Source: Nonomuraea harbinensis (GTDB lineage: Bacteria; Actinomycetota; Actinomycetes; Streptosporangiales; Streptosporangiaceae). From it: a DNA stretch of 64,000 nt. Below, in pieces: positions 31,160 through 39,353 of this stretch. The notes beneath the pieces were generated by a model. It ran no database searches, was not told the origin of the DNA, and saw only the letters and a list, made by a program, of their open reading frames with translations. A program made the position numbers and the translations under genes. Position 1 is the stretch's first letter. Each line of letters opens with the position of its first letter. Location: positions 47,650 through 111,649 of the forward strand of contig NZ_JAHKRN010000028.1 in NCBI RefSeq assembly GCF_019396385.1. Direction: 5' to 3'.

Positions 31160-33730
31160 TCAGAGCAGCGCCAGCAGGGACCTGGCGTTCGCGCCGCCCT
31201 GGCGGTCGCCGGTCTCCTCGAAGACCTCCAGCGCCGCCCGGGCCAGCTCGCGCGAGCGTACGGTCGCGCCCTCCGAACGGTTGACCTTCGCCAGGGCCAG
31301 CAGGGCCTGCGCGTCGAGCAGCCGGTCGCCGAGTCGTACGGCGATGCTCCGGGCCCGTTCGGCGGCGGCGCGCGCGTCCGGTCGCGCGCCCTGCGCCAGG
31401 TGTACGGCCGACAGCTCCAGCAGTGTGTCGGCCTGCCGGTGCCGGTCGCCGAGCTCGGCCAGGCGACCGGCGGCGGCCAGCAGTCGGTCGGCGGCCTCGT
31501 CCAGCCGGCCCGCGCGGCGCAGCATGACACCGAGCACCTGCTCGGCGTCGGCGGCGTCGCGCTGGTTCTCCGCCGCGTCCAGGCAGGCCAGCAGCGCGCG
31601 CTCCGCCTCCGCCAGGCGGCCCAGCTCCAGGTGGACGCGGCCGAGCCGGCGCGTGGCGTGGGCGACCTCGCGGGCGTGTCCCCGGCTCCGGAACATCTCC
31701 ACCGCCAGCCGGAGCCGCTCCTCGGCCCGCTGCCAGTCCCGCTCGGCCAGGTGCAGGTCACCCTGGTCCAGCAGGATGAGCGCCTCGCCCAGGCCGTCGC
31801 CCGCCCGCCGCGCCGACTCCATCGCAAGCCCCGCCGAGGCCCGCCAATCGTCCAGGAACCGGTGCCGCTCCAGGTAGGGCGTCAGCAGGTGGGCCAGCCG
31901 CCAGCAGCCGTCGTCCAGCCCGGCGGCGCCCAGGTCGGCGACCAGGCTCACCAGGAACGCCCGCTCGGCCGCCAGCCACTCGACCGACTCCCTGATGTCC
32001 CTGGTCGCCACGGCCGTGGCCGGATCTCCCGACACCAGCGGGAACCGCGACGCCCGCACGCGCGACAGCGCCGTGTCCGCCAGCTTCGCCAGCGTCCCCG
32101 GTGCCGGCTGCTCGCGCGCGAACAGCCGGGTCAGGTCGTGCAGCCGGTAGCGCACCTGCCCGGCCGCGTCCACGCCGTGCGTCTCCAGCAGGCCCGCGTC
32201 CACCAGCGCCTCCGCCTGCCCGCCGAACAGTTCGGTCACCCAGTCGGCGAAGTCCGGCGCGGACAGCGCGCCCAGCCCGCGTAACGTCAGGCTCGCCGCC
32301 TCCGGCAGCCCGTCGAACCCGATCGCGAACACGCTGCGTACCGTCAGGTCGCCCGCGCGCAGCCGGTCGAGCCGCTGGTGCTCGTCCTCCAGCAGACCCA
32401 CCAGATAGTCGGCGGTCCACTCGGGGCGGGCCGCCAGCCGGGAGCCCGCGATGCGCAGGGCGATCGGCAGGCCGCCGCAGAAGCGCGCGAGCCGCCGCAA
32501 GGCGCCGTCCGCCGCCCGGCCCGAGCTCTTGACCAGCAGCTCCACCGCCTCACCGTCGTCCAGCACGCCCACCGGCAGCCGCCGCGCGCCGGGCAGGCCG
32601 CCCAGCGGGGAACGACTGGTGACGATCGTCGGGCACGAGGTCAGCAGCGGCCGCACCTGCGCCTCGCCGGCGGCGTTGTCCAGCACCACCAGGAGCTTGC
32701 GGTTGGCGGTGTAAGTGCGGAACAGCCGCTCGCGCTGCTCAGGCGCGGCCGGCATCGCCTGGGCCGGGCAGCCGAGCCAGCGCAGGAAGTCCTCCAGCAC
32801 GGCCGCCGGGGCCGTGGTCTCGCGCAGGTCGGCGTACAGGATGCCGTCGGGGAAGTAGGGGCGCCGCCGCCACGCCGCGTGCACGGCCAGCGCCGACTTG
32901 CCCGCCCCCGCCTGCCCGTGCACCACGACGAGGCCGCCCGCCACGTCCTCCAGCAACTCGGCCCGGCCGGTGAAGTCGGCCACGTCGGGCGGCAGCAGCA
33001 CCGGCGGCCCGGCCGACACGTGCAGCGAGGCGTCGTCGTGCAGCATGCGATGGTAGAGCAGTTGGAGCTCCGGGTCCGGCTCGATGGCGTGGCCGCCGTC
33101 GAGCTGGTCGCGCAGCACCGCGTACGAGGCCAGCGCGTCCACCCGGCGCCCGCTGCGGTAGAGCGCCAGCATGTACTGGCCGCGGAACCGCTGCCACGTC
33201 GGGTGCTGCCGTGTCAGCCGGCGCAGCTCGGCCAGCAGGTCGCGATGGCGCCCGGCGTCCAGGTCGGCCTGCACTCGGCGCTCCAGCGCCAGGAGCCGCA
33301 GCTCCTCCAGCTCCTCGCGCAGCCGCCGGGTCTCCACCCACCGCTCGCCCTCGGGGTCCACGTCGTCCAGCGCCTCGCCGCGCCACAGGGCCAGCGCCTC
33401 CTCGTACGCGCCCCGGTCCACCAGCAGCCGGAACCGATCGACGTCGAGCTGCCCGTCGCCGAGGTTCAGCAGGTACGCGCCGGACACGGTGGTGATCGTC
33501 CCCTGTCCGATGAGCCGCCGGAGCTGCCCCACGTACCCCCGGACGAGCGAGTCGGACCGGTCGCCGCCCTCGTGCGGCCACAGCAGCCTGCGCAGCCGCT
33601 CGGCCGTCAGCGGCCGGCCCGCGTTGAGCAGGAACATCGCCAGGAGATCGCGATGCTTGCGCACGGTCGGGGTGCAGTTCTTGCCGTCGGTGTCGCGGAC
33701 CTCCAGCGGGCCCATGATGCGGAACTCCAC
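31160..33730 (-). CDS. AfsR-like regulator (SARP DNA-binding, BTAD, NB-ARC, TPR)
   Basis: 856 residues. Residues 1-90: OmpR-type winged helix of SARPs (RPLTAERLRRLLWPHE, SLVRGYVGQLRRLIG). Residues 95-235: bacterial transcriptional activation domain. Residues about 250-560: NB-ARC with Walker A GQAGAGKS (272-279) and Walker B LLVVLDN (346-352). Residues 600-856: tetratricopeptide repeats. This is the architecture of AfsR, which in Streptomyces coelicolor is phosphorylated by the Ser/Thr kinase AfsK. Here a receptor kinase gene lies 49 bases upstream on the same strand. No biosynthetic cluster lies nearby, so targets are unknown. Confidence 0.92.
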   Translation of the reverse strand: MEFRIMGPLEVRDTDGKNCTPTVRKHRDLLAMFLLNAGRPLTAERLRRLLWPHEGGDRSDSLVRGYVGQLRRLIGQGTITTVSGAYLLNLGDGQLDVDRFRLLVDRGAYEEALALWRGEALDDVDPEGERWVETRRLREELEELRLLALERRVQADLDAGRHRDLLAELRRLTRQHPTWQRFRGQYMLALYRSGRRVDALASYAVLRDQLDGGHAIEPDPELQLLYHRMLHDDASLHVSAGPPVLLPPDVADFTGRAELLEDVAGGLVVVHGQAGAGKSALAVHAAWRRRPYFPDGILYADLRETTAPAAVLEDFLRWLGCPAQAMPAAPEQRERLFRTYTANRKLLVVLDNAAGEAQVRPLLTSCPTIVTSRSPLGGLPGARRLPVGVLDDGEAVELLVKSSGRAADGALRRLARFCGGLPIALRIAGSRLAARPEWTADYLVGLLEDEHQRLDRLRAGDLTVRSVFAIGFDGLPEAASLTLRGLGALSAPDFADWVTELFGGQAEALVDAGLLETHGVDAAGQVRYRLHDLTRLFAREQPAPGTLAKLADTALSRVRASRFPLVSGDPATAVATRDIRESVEWLAAERAFLVSLVADLGAAGLDDGCWRLAHLLTPYLERHRFLDDWRASAGLAMESARRAGDGLGEALILLDQGDLHLAERDWQRAEERLRLAVEMFRSRGHAREVAHATRRLGRVHLELGRLAEAERALLACLDAAENQRDAADAEQVLGVMLRRAGRLDEAADRLLAAAGRLAELGDRHRQADTLLELSAVHLAQGARPDARAAAERARSIAVRLGDRLLDAQALLALAKVNRSEGATVRSRELARAALEVFEETGDRQGGANARSLLALL

Positions 33731-33749
33731 GGCTCCTCCCTATCAGGAA

Positions 33750-33778
33750 GCCCGCTCGCGCGGACGATGAGCGCGGGC
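33750..33778. terminator. Hairpin between kinase and AfsR-like genes
   Basis: GCCCGC (33750-33755) pairs with GCGGGC (33773-33778), without a T-run. It abuts the kinase stop codon and precedes the ribosome site of the AfsR-like gene, so it may tune read-through rather than end transcription. Confidence 0.45.
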
Positions 33779-33779
33779 C

Positions 33780-35867
33780 TCACCGCAAGGGCGGGTCGGC
33801 CAGTTTCGCCCGTTCGAGGGCCAGCTCGGCCCACCACTCGCCCGCCTCCGGCGACACGACGCCGCGCTCCGGGTCCTTCTCGCCGTCGGTGCCGCGCCGG
33901 CACCGGCCTCCTGACGTGCCCGCCCGCGCGATCCACAGGTAGGCGTCCACCAGCTCCTCGCCCGTCGCCGTGGTCGGCCGGTCGCCGACGCCCCTGCCCG
34001 GCGGGTTGCACCAGGTCTGCGGGTCGGGGTAGCTCCTGGCCGGGGCCCAGGAGCCCTGGCCGTTCCTGCCGGTGTCGACGACGAAGTGCGGCATGGCGGC
34101 CGGGTCCGCCCGCACGTCCGCGGGGCAGTCCTTCCGGCCGGTGGCGCGCCGGACGGCGACGCAGGCCGACAGCTTCTTGCCGTACGCGACGGCCTTCTCG
34201 GTGCGCTGGAAGCCGGCCGTGTTGACGAAGAAGCCGTCCGCCCGGTCGATGCTCGCGCCGATCAGGCGTTCGGCCATGGGCTCGGTGCCCGGCCAGAGGT
34301 CCTGGCCGCCGTCGAGGTAGACGGCGGTGTTCGGGTTGAACTTGAGGGCCTGGACGGCCTGGCGCACGTCTTCGTAGCGCTGATCAGAGGAGCCCTGGGG
34401 GGCGCAGTTCGCCGTGCCGGGCAGCCTGGCCAGGCTGCCGGGCTCCAGGATGACCGCCGCGCGCGCGTCGCCGATCTGGGCGGCTATGCCCTTGATCCAG
34501 TCGTGGTAGGCGGCGAGGTCGGCGGAGGCCGCAGGGCCGCACTCGCTGCCCGGCAGGCGGTTGATCAGGAACACGGGCACGGCGTCCCGCTGCCCGGCGG
34601 CCGTGATGGCGTCCTTCACCTTGGCGCCGGCCTCGGGCTTGCCGAGGCGGATGGCGTACGGGATGGCGGCCAGTTTCGTCATGAGCTCGGCGTCCTTCGG
34701 CCGGTCCTCGGCCCAGAGCTTCGCCTGGCGGTCGGCCTCCGGCTCGGGCGGGGCGTAGAAGCGGACGTCCTTCCCGGCCCGCAGGGGGTTCCGCGCGGCG
34801 GTGGTTCGAGAGGCCGCCGGAGACGCCGTGTCGACCGTACCCTTGGCCGTCGGATCCCGGACGCCCTGCCCCTGCGACGCGAACGCCGCCACCACCCCGG
34901 CCGCGGCGACGACCACGGCAGCGGCCCCGGCCACCCACTTGCGCCGGCCGTCCACGACGCGCGCCGCTTGTGCCGGTGCGGGTCCGGGGGACGAGGACCG
35001 GGGTGGCCTGGTCGGGCCGGCCCGCTCGGCGCTTCCGCCCGTCTCGTTCGGGGGAGCGACGGGTAACGGGATGGACGTGCTGAGGTGGTCCAGGATCTCC
35101 TGGGCGGTGGGACGGTCCGCGGGCGTCTTGAGCAGGGCGGCCGCGACCACGTCGTGCAACTGGCCGGAGAGCCCGTGCAGGGCCGGGGGGTCGTTGACGA
35201 TGCGGAGGAGGACCGTGGGCACCGAGCCCGAACCGAAGGGCGAGGCCCCGGCCGCGGCGAAGGCCACCGTGGAGCCCCACGAGAAGATGTCCGACGCGGG
35301 ACCCACCTGCGAGCCCGAGACCTGCTCGGGAGACATGTACGCCGGCGTCCCCACGATCGCGCTGCTCATCTCCGCGTCGGCGAGGCGCGCGATGCCGAAG
35401 TCGATGACCTTGGGCCCCACCTGGGACAGCAGCACGTTGGCCGGTTTGAGGTCGCGGTGCACCACCCCCGCACCGTGGATGGCCCGCAGCGCCACCGCCA
35501 TGGACGCCGCCAGCCCGTCCAGCGCCGAGCCCTTCAACGGCCCAGACCGGCGCACGACGTCCTCGAGGTTCGGCCCTTCGACGTACTCGGTGACCAGGTA
35601 GGCCGTCTCGCCCTCGACGTCGGCGTCCAGCACCGGGGCCGTGCAGAAGCGGGCGACCCGCCGGGCGGCGGCGACCTCGCGGGCGAAGCGGCGGCGGAAG
35701 TCGGCGTCCGCGCTCATCCTGTGGTGGATGAGCTTGACGGCCACCCGCGTGCCGTCCGGTCCCTCACCCAGGTAGACGACCCCCATCCCGCCCTCGCCCA
35801 GCCGGGCGAGCAGGACGTACGGCCCGGCCAGGCGTGGATCCCCGTCGCGCAACGCCTCCAAGGTCAT
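33780..35867 (-). CDS. Transmembrane Ser/Thr kinase fused to an apparently inactive GH6 cellulase domain
   Basis: 695 residues. Kinase domain (about 16-265): P-loop GEGGMGVVY (24-32), Lys45, catalytic HRDLKPANVL (137-146), DFG (157-159), SPEQ. A Pro-rich linker leads to one membrane helix (311-330). Outside is a glycoside hydrolase family 6 domain (about 365-690): VDTGRNGQGSW, WCNPPGRGVGDRPTT, VDAYLWIA. Against Thermobifida Cel6A, three catalytic-site acids are changed: the RDC Asp is Glu442 (GSECG), the proton-donor EPD is EPG (Gly477) and the GE(A/S)DG Asp is Gly653; YLD (Asp519) is kept. The domain probably binds beta-glucan without cutting it. An AfsR-like gene follows in the same direction. 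Confidence 0.92.
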   Translation of the reverse strand: MTLEALRDGDPRLAGPYVLLARLGEGGMGVVYLGEGPDGTRVAVKLIHHRMSADADFRRRFAREVAAARRVARFCTAPVLDADVEGETAYLVTEYVEGPNLEDVVRRSGPLKGSALDGLAASMAVALRAIHGAGVVHRDLKPANVLLSQVGPKVIDFGIARLADAEMSSAIVGTPAYMSPEQVSGSQVGPASDIFSWGSTVAFAAAGASPFGSGSVPTVLLRIVNDPPALHGLSGQLHDVVAAALLKTPADRPTAQEILDHLSTSIPLPVAPPNETGGSAERAGPTRPPRSSSPGPAPAQAARVVDGRRKWVAGAAAVVVAAAGVVAAFASQGQGVRDPTAKGTVDTASPAASRTTAARNPLRAGKDVRFYAPPEPEADRQAKLWAEDRPKDAELMTKLAAIPYAIRLGKPEAGAKVKDAITAAGQRDAVPVFLINRLPGSECGPAASADLAAYHDWIKGIAAQIGDARAAVILEPGSLARLPGTANCAPQGSSDQRYEDVRQAVQALKFNPNTAVYLDGGQDLWPGTEPMAERLIGASIDRADGFFVNTAGFQRTEKAVAYGKKLSACVAVRRATGRKDCPADVRADPAAMPHFVVDTGRNGQGSWAPARSYPDPQTWCNPPGRGVGDRPTTATGEELVDAYLWIARAGTSGGRCRRGTDGEKDPERGVVSPEAGEWWAELALERAKLADPPLR

Positions 35868-35931
35868 AGACCGTCAGGTTAGCCCGCGGCCGGTGGCCCT
35901 TCCAGACCTCACTCTTCCCGCCCGGTGCGCG

Positions 35932-36170
35932 CTACGGCGACATCCACGGCCGGAGCTTCCGCGGGTTGCGGACCGCCCAGATCCGGGCGACACGGCCGTC
36001 GGCGACGTCGAACGAGGTCACGATCACGACTTCCCCGGCACGCCGGGCCACCAGGCCCGGCACGCCGTTGACCGACCGTTCCAGGAGTTCGAGCCCCGGC
36101 GCCTTGTCGGCGATGGCGACCATGTACTGAGCGATGCGCGCGCCGCCTTCGACCGGGCGCAGGACGGTGC
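35932..36170 (-). pseudogene. C-terminal remnant of an ECF41-type sigma factor
   Basis: Minus-strand reading GARIAQYMVAIADKAPG ... NGVPGLVARRAGEVVIVTSF ... GRVARIWAVRNPRKL is the SnoaL-like C-terminal domain of ECF41 sigma factors. The sigma-2 and sigma-4 regions are missing; upstream the frame runs into a different gene remnant. The stop codon (TAG at 35934-35932) is retained. No promoter or start is identifiable. Confidence 0.75.
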
Positions 36171-36174
36171 CGAC

Positions 36175-36303
36175 CACGCCGGCTTCCTCGCCCTCGCCTC
36201 CGTCCAGGTCGTGCTCGGCATCGCGCACGTACCGCCGGTCCATCTCCCTCTCGGCGTGCTGATGTTCGGGCTGAGCGTTCTGGCGCTGGCGCGGGAGCTT
36301 TGA
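36175..36303 (+). pseudogene. C-terminal remnant of a small membrane protein
   Basis: Plus-strand reading LALASVQVVLGIAHVPPVHL then PLGVLMFGLSVLALAREL and a TGA at 36303 looks like the last two helices of a DoxX-like or four-helix membrane protein. The 5' part is replaced by the sigma-factor remnant on the other strand. The two fragments meet near 36170, marking a deletion or recombination junction. Confidence 0.6.
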
Positions 36304-36308
36304 CATCC

Positions 36309-37172
36309 TCAAGAACCTCGTGCGGCGGGCTGCTCGGGCGAAGCGGGCACCACGATCTCTTCGGTGTCCTTGTGACGGGTCACCCAGAAGTACACCAGCG
36401 CCCCGGCGAGCAGCACGATCGAGGTCCACTGGTTGATCCTCAGGTCCAGGAACATGACCGCGTGGTCCACCCCGCCGACCGGGTCGATCCGCAGCCCTTC
36501 GATCCAGAACCGCCCCAGCGTGTAACCGGCGACGTAGAGGGCGAACAGGCGGCCGTGCCGGAGCGTGAACCGTCTGCCGGCGTAGATCAGGGCGAAGCCG
36601 AGCGCGACGTTCCACAGCGACTCGTACAGGAATGTCGGGTGGTAGAGCACGCCCGGCTGGCCGCCGTGCGCCTGGTCGATCTCCAGGCCCCACGGCAACG
36701 TGGTCGGGCTCCCGTACAGCTCCTGGTTGAACCAGTTGCCCCAGCGGGCGATCGCCTGCCCGAACGCGATGCCGGGCGCGACCGTGTCGGCCACGGCGCT
36801 GACGGACAGTCCCCGGCGGCGGCAGGCCAGCCACACGCCCACGCCTCCCAGGGCGACCGCGCCCCAGATGCTCATCCCGCCTTCCCAGATGAACAGCGCC
36901 TGGTAGGGCTCCTTGATCGCGCGCGGGCCGAAGTACAGCTGCCAGTCGGTGATGACGTGGTAGAGGCGGGCGCCGATCAGGCCGAAGACCACCCCGGGCA
37001 CCGCGATGTCGGTGATCGCGCCTTCCTCGCCGCCCCGGGCGCGCCAGCGCCGCTGACTGAGCCAGACGCCGAAGGCGATGCCGACGATGAAGCACAACGC
37101 GTACGCCCGGATCGGAATGAATCCGAGATGCCAGACACCTTCGGAAGGGCTGGGAATCGAGGCGAGGGGCAT
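36309..37172 (-). CDS. lgt: Prolipoprotein diacylglyceryl transferase
   Basis: 287 residues, seven membrane helices. Family signatures: LIGARLYHVITDW, FIWEGGMSIWGAVALGG, GQAIARWGNWFNQELYG (Arg/Asn of the Lgt signature), YHPTFLYESLWN and GRFWIEGLRID. It transfers diacylglycerol to the lipobox cysteine of prolipoproteins, such as the PCuAC protein at 2186. In many actinobacteria lgt lies near trp genes; here it is isolated beside gene remnants, so this may be a second copy. Confidence 0.95.
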   Translation of the reverse strand: MPLASIPSPSEGVWHLGFIPIRAYALCFIVGIAFGVWLSQRRWRARGGEEGAITDIAVPGVVFGLIGARLYHVITDWQLYFGPRAIKEPYQALFIWEGGMSIWGAVALGGVGVWLACRRRGLSVSAVADTVAPGIAFGQAIARWGNWFNQELYGSPTTLPWGLEIDQAHGGQPGVLYHPTFLYESLWNVALGFALIYAGRRFTLRHGRLFALYVAGYTLGRFWIEGLRIDPVGGVDHAVMFLDLRINQWTSIVLLAGALVYFWVTRHKDTEEIVVPASPEQPAARGS

Positions 37173-37236
37173 GACGGTGACGGTAGCCGATGAGGGGCTG
37201 ATCCGTCGCGTGCGCGATTCGTACGGGGTGAGGTCG

Positions 37237-38163
37237 TCAGGTGATGTCGAGTACGGCCTTGCCGTGCAGGCGGCGGCCCAGGAGGGCGTCGATCGCCTCG
37301 GCGGCCTTGTCCCAGGGGCCGCGCCAGGAGATCTGCGGGGTGAGGGCGCCCGCGGCGACCTTGGCGGCCAGCCAGGTGAGGTCGGGGCCCAGGTCGGACT
37401 CTCCGGGCAGGTAGAAGGACACGATGGAGCGGTCGTGGCCGCGGTCGCCGGACAGCATCGGGTACGGGAAGCTCTCGCCCTCGCCTGTCACCCGGCCCAC
37501 CGCGACGAGGGCGCCGCCGGGGGCGAGGCGGTCGTAGGCCGCGACGAGGTGGTGACCGCCCACCATGTCGAGGACGCCGTGCACCGGTTCGTCCACGTTC
37601 TCCGGGCCGGCGAGCACTTCGTCGGCTCCGAGGGCGCGCAGGGTGTCGCCGTGCGCGGCGGGGTCGCCGGTGGAGGCGATGACATGGGCGCCGGCCAGCC
37701 GGGCGAGCTGGACGGCGTACCTGCCGACGCCTCCTGTCGCGCCGGTGATCAGCACCCGCCTGCCGAGGACCGGGCCGAGACGGCGCAGGGCGCGCAGGGC
37801 CGAGAGCCCCGCGACGGGGATCGTGCTGATCGCGCCGGGGTCGGCGCCCTCGGGCACGGTACCGATCATGCTGGTGTGCACGGCGCGCTGTTCGGCCCAG
37901 GCACCGGCCATGCCGAGGGTGATCACGGGGGTGCCCGCCGGTGGGCTCGATCCGTCGCCGGCGGGCCGTACCACCACTCCGGCGGCGTCCCAGCCCAGGA
38001 CCGCGCCCGCCGGCGCCCCCTGCCGCGCCAGGGACGCTTCGCCGTGGTTCAGGGACGTGGCGGTCACGCGTACGAGAGCCTCGTCCGGTGCGGGGACGGG
38101 GTCGGGCGTCTCGCCCAGGCGGAGTCCGCCGGGGGCCGCGGGGTCGGTGATCAAAGCGCGCAT
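37237..38163 (-). CDS. Zinc-type alcohol dehydrogenase-like quinone oxidoreductase
   Basis: 308 residues of the MDR superfamily: N-terminal GroES-like fold (DEALVRVTATSLNHGEASL, AVLGWDAAGVVV) and Rossmann fold with VLITGATGGVGRYAVQLARLAGAHV. No zinc-ligand cysteines, so it is an NADPH quinone/enone reductase type. It is divergent from a TetR gene with a GCCACT-C-AGTGGC operator between them and is probably induced by that regulator's ligand. Confidence 0.9.
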   Translation of the reverse strand: MRALITDPAAPGGLRLGETPDPVPAPDEALVRVTATSLNHGEASLARQGAPAGAVLGWDAAGVVVRPAGDGSSPPAGTPVITLGMAGAWAEQRAVHTSMIGTVPEGADPGAISTIPVAGLSALRALRRLGPVLGRRVLITGATGGVGRYAVQLARLAGAHVIASTGDPAAHGDTLRALGADEVLAGPENVDEPVHGVLDMVGGHHLVAAYDRLAPGGALVAVGRVTGEGESFPYPMLSGDRGHDRSIVSFYLPGESDLGPDLTWLAAKVAAGALTPQISWRGPWDKAAEAIDALLGRRLHGKAVLDIT

Positions 38164-38207
38164 GGTGGTGCCTTTCGTCGAAGTGCGCCGACGTGGCTCA
38201 CTATAAC

Positions 38208-38220
38208 GCCACTCAGTGGC
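38208..38220. promoter_or_regulatory. TetR operator between oxidoreductase and TetR genes
   Basis: GCCACT-C-AGTGGC, a perfect 6-1-6 inverted repeat flanked by TATAAC and ATAAAC, lies midway in the 101-base divergent gap. It is the likely binding site of the TetR protein at 38265. Confidence 0.7.
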
Positions 38221-38264
38221 ATAAACCTCCTGTAGGCGTTAGCGCATCCGTTACACTTGGAGGG

Positions 38265-38957
38265 GTGGACAGCACCGCACCGACCCGCCCGGCCGTACTC
38301 GCCCGCCGGGTGATGACCGAGGACGAACTCCGTGACCTGCCGCTGCGCGAGCGCAAGAAGGCGCGGACCCGGCAGGCCCTGATCGACACGGCGCTGGAGC
38401 TGTTCACCGAGCGGGGCTTCGACGGCGTGACGCTCGACGAGCTGTGTGACGCGGTGGAGATCTCCAAGCGCACGTTCTTCCGCACCTTCACCAGCAAGGA
38501 GGACGTGGCCGGCGCGCCCACGCACGATCTGTGGATCGCCTTCCTCGACGACATCGAGTCCCGCGACCCCTCCGGCGCCGCGATCCTGCCGTTCCTGTGC
38601 GACGCGCTGCTCTCCGTCATCGACCGGATGCCCGCCGAAGGGTGGACCCGCCGCGTCCTGCTCAACCTGCGACTGGCCGACAAGACCCCGTCGCTGGACG
38701 CGCACTGCCGTTACCTGTGCGACCTCATCACCCGCACCGCCCTCGACATCCTGTCCCGCCGCTTCGACGTGCCGCCGGAACGCGACGATCCCCGTCTTCG
38801 CCTGGCCCTGGACATGGCGGTCGCGGCCTTTCACCACGCCCTGGAAGGGTGGGCCGCCGACCCGGCGGAGCCCACCCGCGCCTCCCTGACGGCCCGCATA
38901 CGCGACACCTTCGCCGCCGTCCCCGGCGCCTTGACCCTGCCCCTCACGCCCCGCTGA
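38265..38957 (+). CDS. TetR-family repressor
   Basis: 230 residues from GTG 38265 with TTGGAGGG just upstream (spacing short). Helix-turn-helix: RQALIDTALELFTERGFDGV then TLDELCDAVEISKRTFFRTF, followed by a TetR C-terminal domain. It is preceded by a 30-residue charged arm (LPLRERKKART). It probably represses itself and the divergent oxidoreductase. Its 3' end overlaps the nuclease-like fragment by 14 bases. Confidence 0.9.
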   Translation: MDSTAPTRPAVLARRVMTEDELRDLPLRERKKARTRQALIDTALELFTERGFDGVTLDELCDAVEISKRTFFRTFTSKEDVAGAPTHDLWIAFLDDIESRDPSGAAILPFLCDALLSVIDRMPAEGWTRRVLLNLRLADKTPSLDAHCRYLCDLITRTALDILSRRFDVPPERDDPRLRLALDMAVAAFHHALEGWAADPAEPTRASLTARIRDTFAAVPGALTLPLTPR

Positions 38958-39231
38958 CTACGAAAAGTTCTTCGACGCTTCGTACGGTGACCGCCTTGTG
39001 GATCCACGACTCGAGCGTTTCCTGGTCGGTGCAGGCGAGGATGCGTTCCCGCGTCTCGTCGGACACTTCGAGGCCGCGTGTCTCGAGAACCATCAGGATC
39101 GCTTTGGCCTCTCCTCTAGCCTCTCCCTTGGCTTCTCCCAAGCTCTCGCCGTGGGCGATCCAGCCGCGTACCCACGGGTGCTTGATCTCATCCAGGACGG
39201 CCACTGCGATCTCCCTCCCGCGTCCCAGCAT
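38944..39231 (-). pseudogene. C-terminal duplicate fragment of PD-(D/E)XK-like gene
   Basis: 95-residue frame whose sequence EIAVAVLDEIKHPWVRGWIA ... DQETLESWIHKAVTVRSVEEL is nearly identical to the C-terminal third of the intact gene at 39354. It carries an extra GEAKGEARGEA stretch and a different last few residues. The nuclease part is absent, so it is a relic of partial tandem duplication. Confidence 0.8.
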
Positions 39232-39284
39232 GCCGGAATGTTACTCCGAGTCATTGCCTGCTTTCGCGGGGTGGCTCGGAGGGG

Positions 39285-39345
39285 ACAGTCGTCGGGGCGT
39301 CGGGTCTGCGGCGGCTGCCTGTTCCAGGCGGCGGAAGCCTGACTA
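39285..39345 (-). repeat. Duplicate fragment of the downstream methyltransferase gene end
   Basis: GTCGGGGCGTCGGGTCTGCG and GTTCCAGGCGGCGGAAGCC match 40306-40345 in the methyltransferase gene. Together with the copy at 38944 it shows the unit [nuclease-like C-terminus plus methyltransferase tail] was duplicated, then eroded. Confidence 0.7.
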
Positions 39346-39353
39346 GGCAGTTG

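Noticed and set aside
31160..35867. Antibiotic biosynthetic gene cluster around the SARP-type regulator
   Set aside because: No synthase, synthetase or tailoring enzyme lies nearby; only regulatory and surface genes are present.
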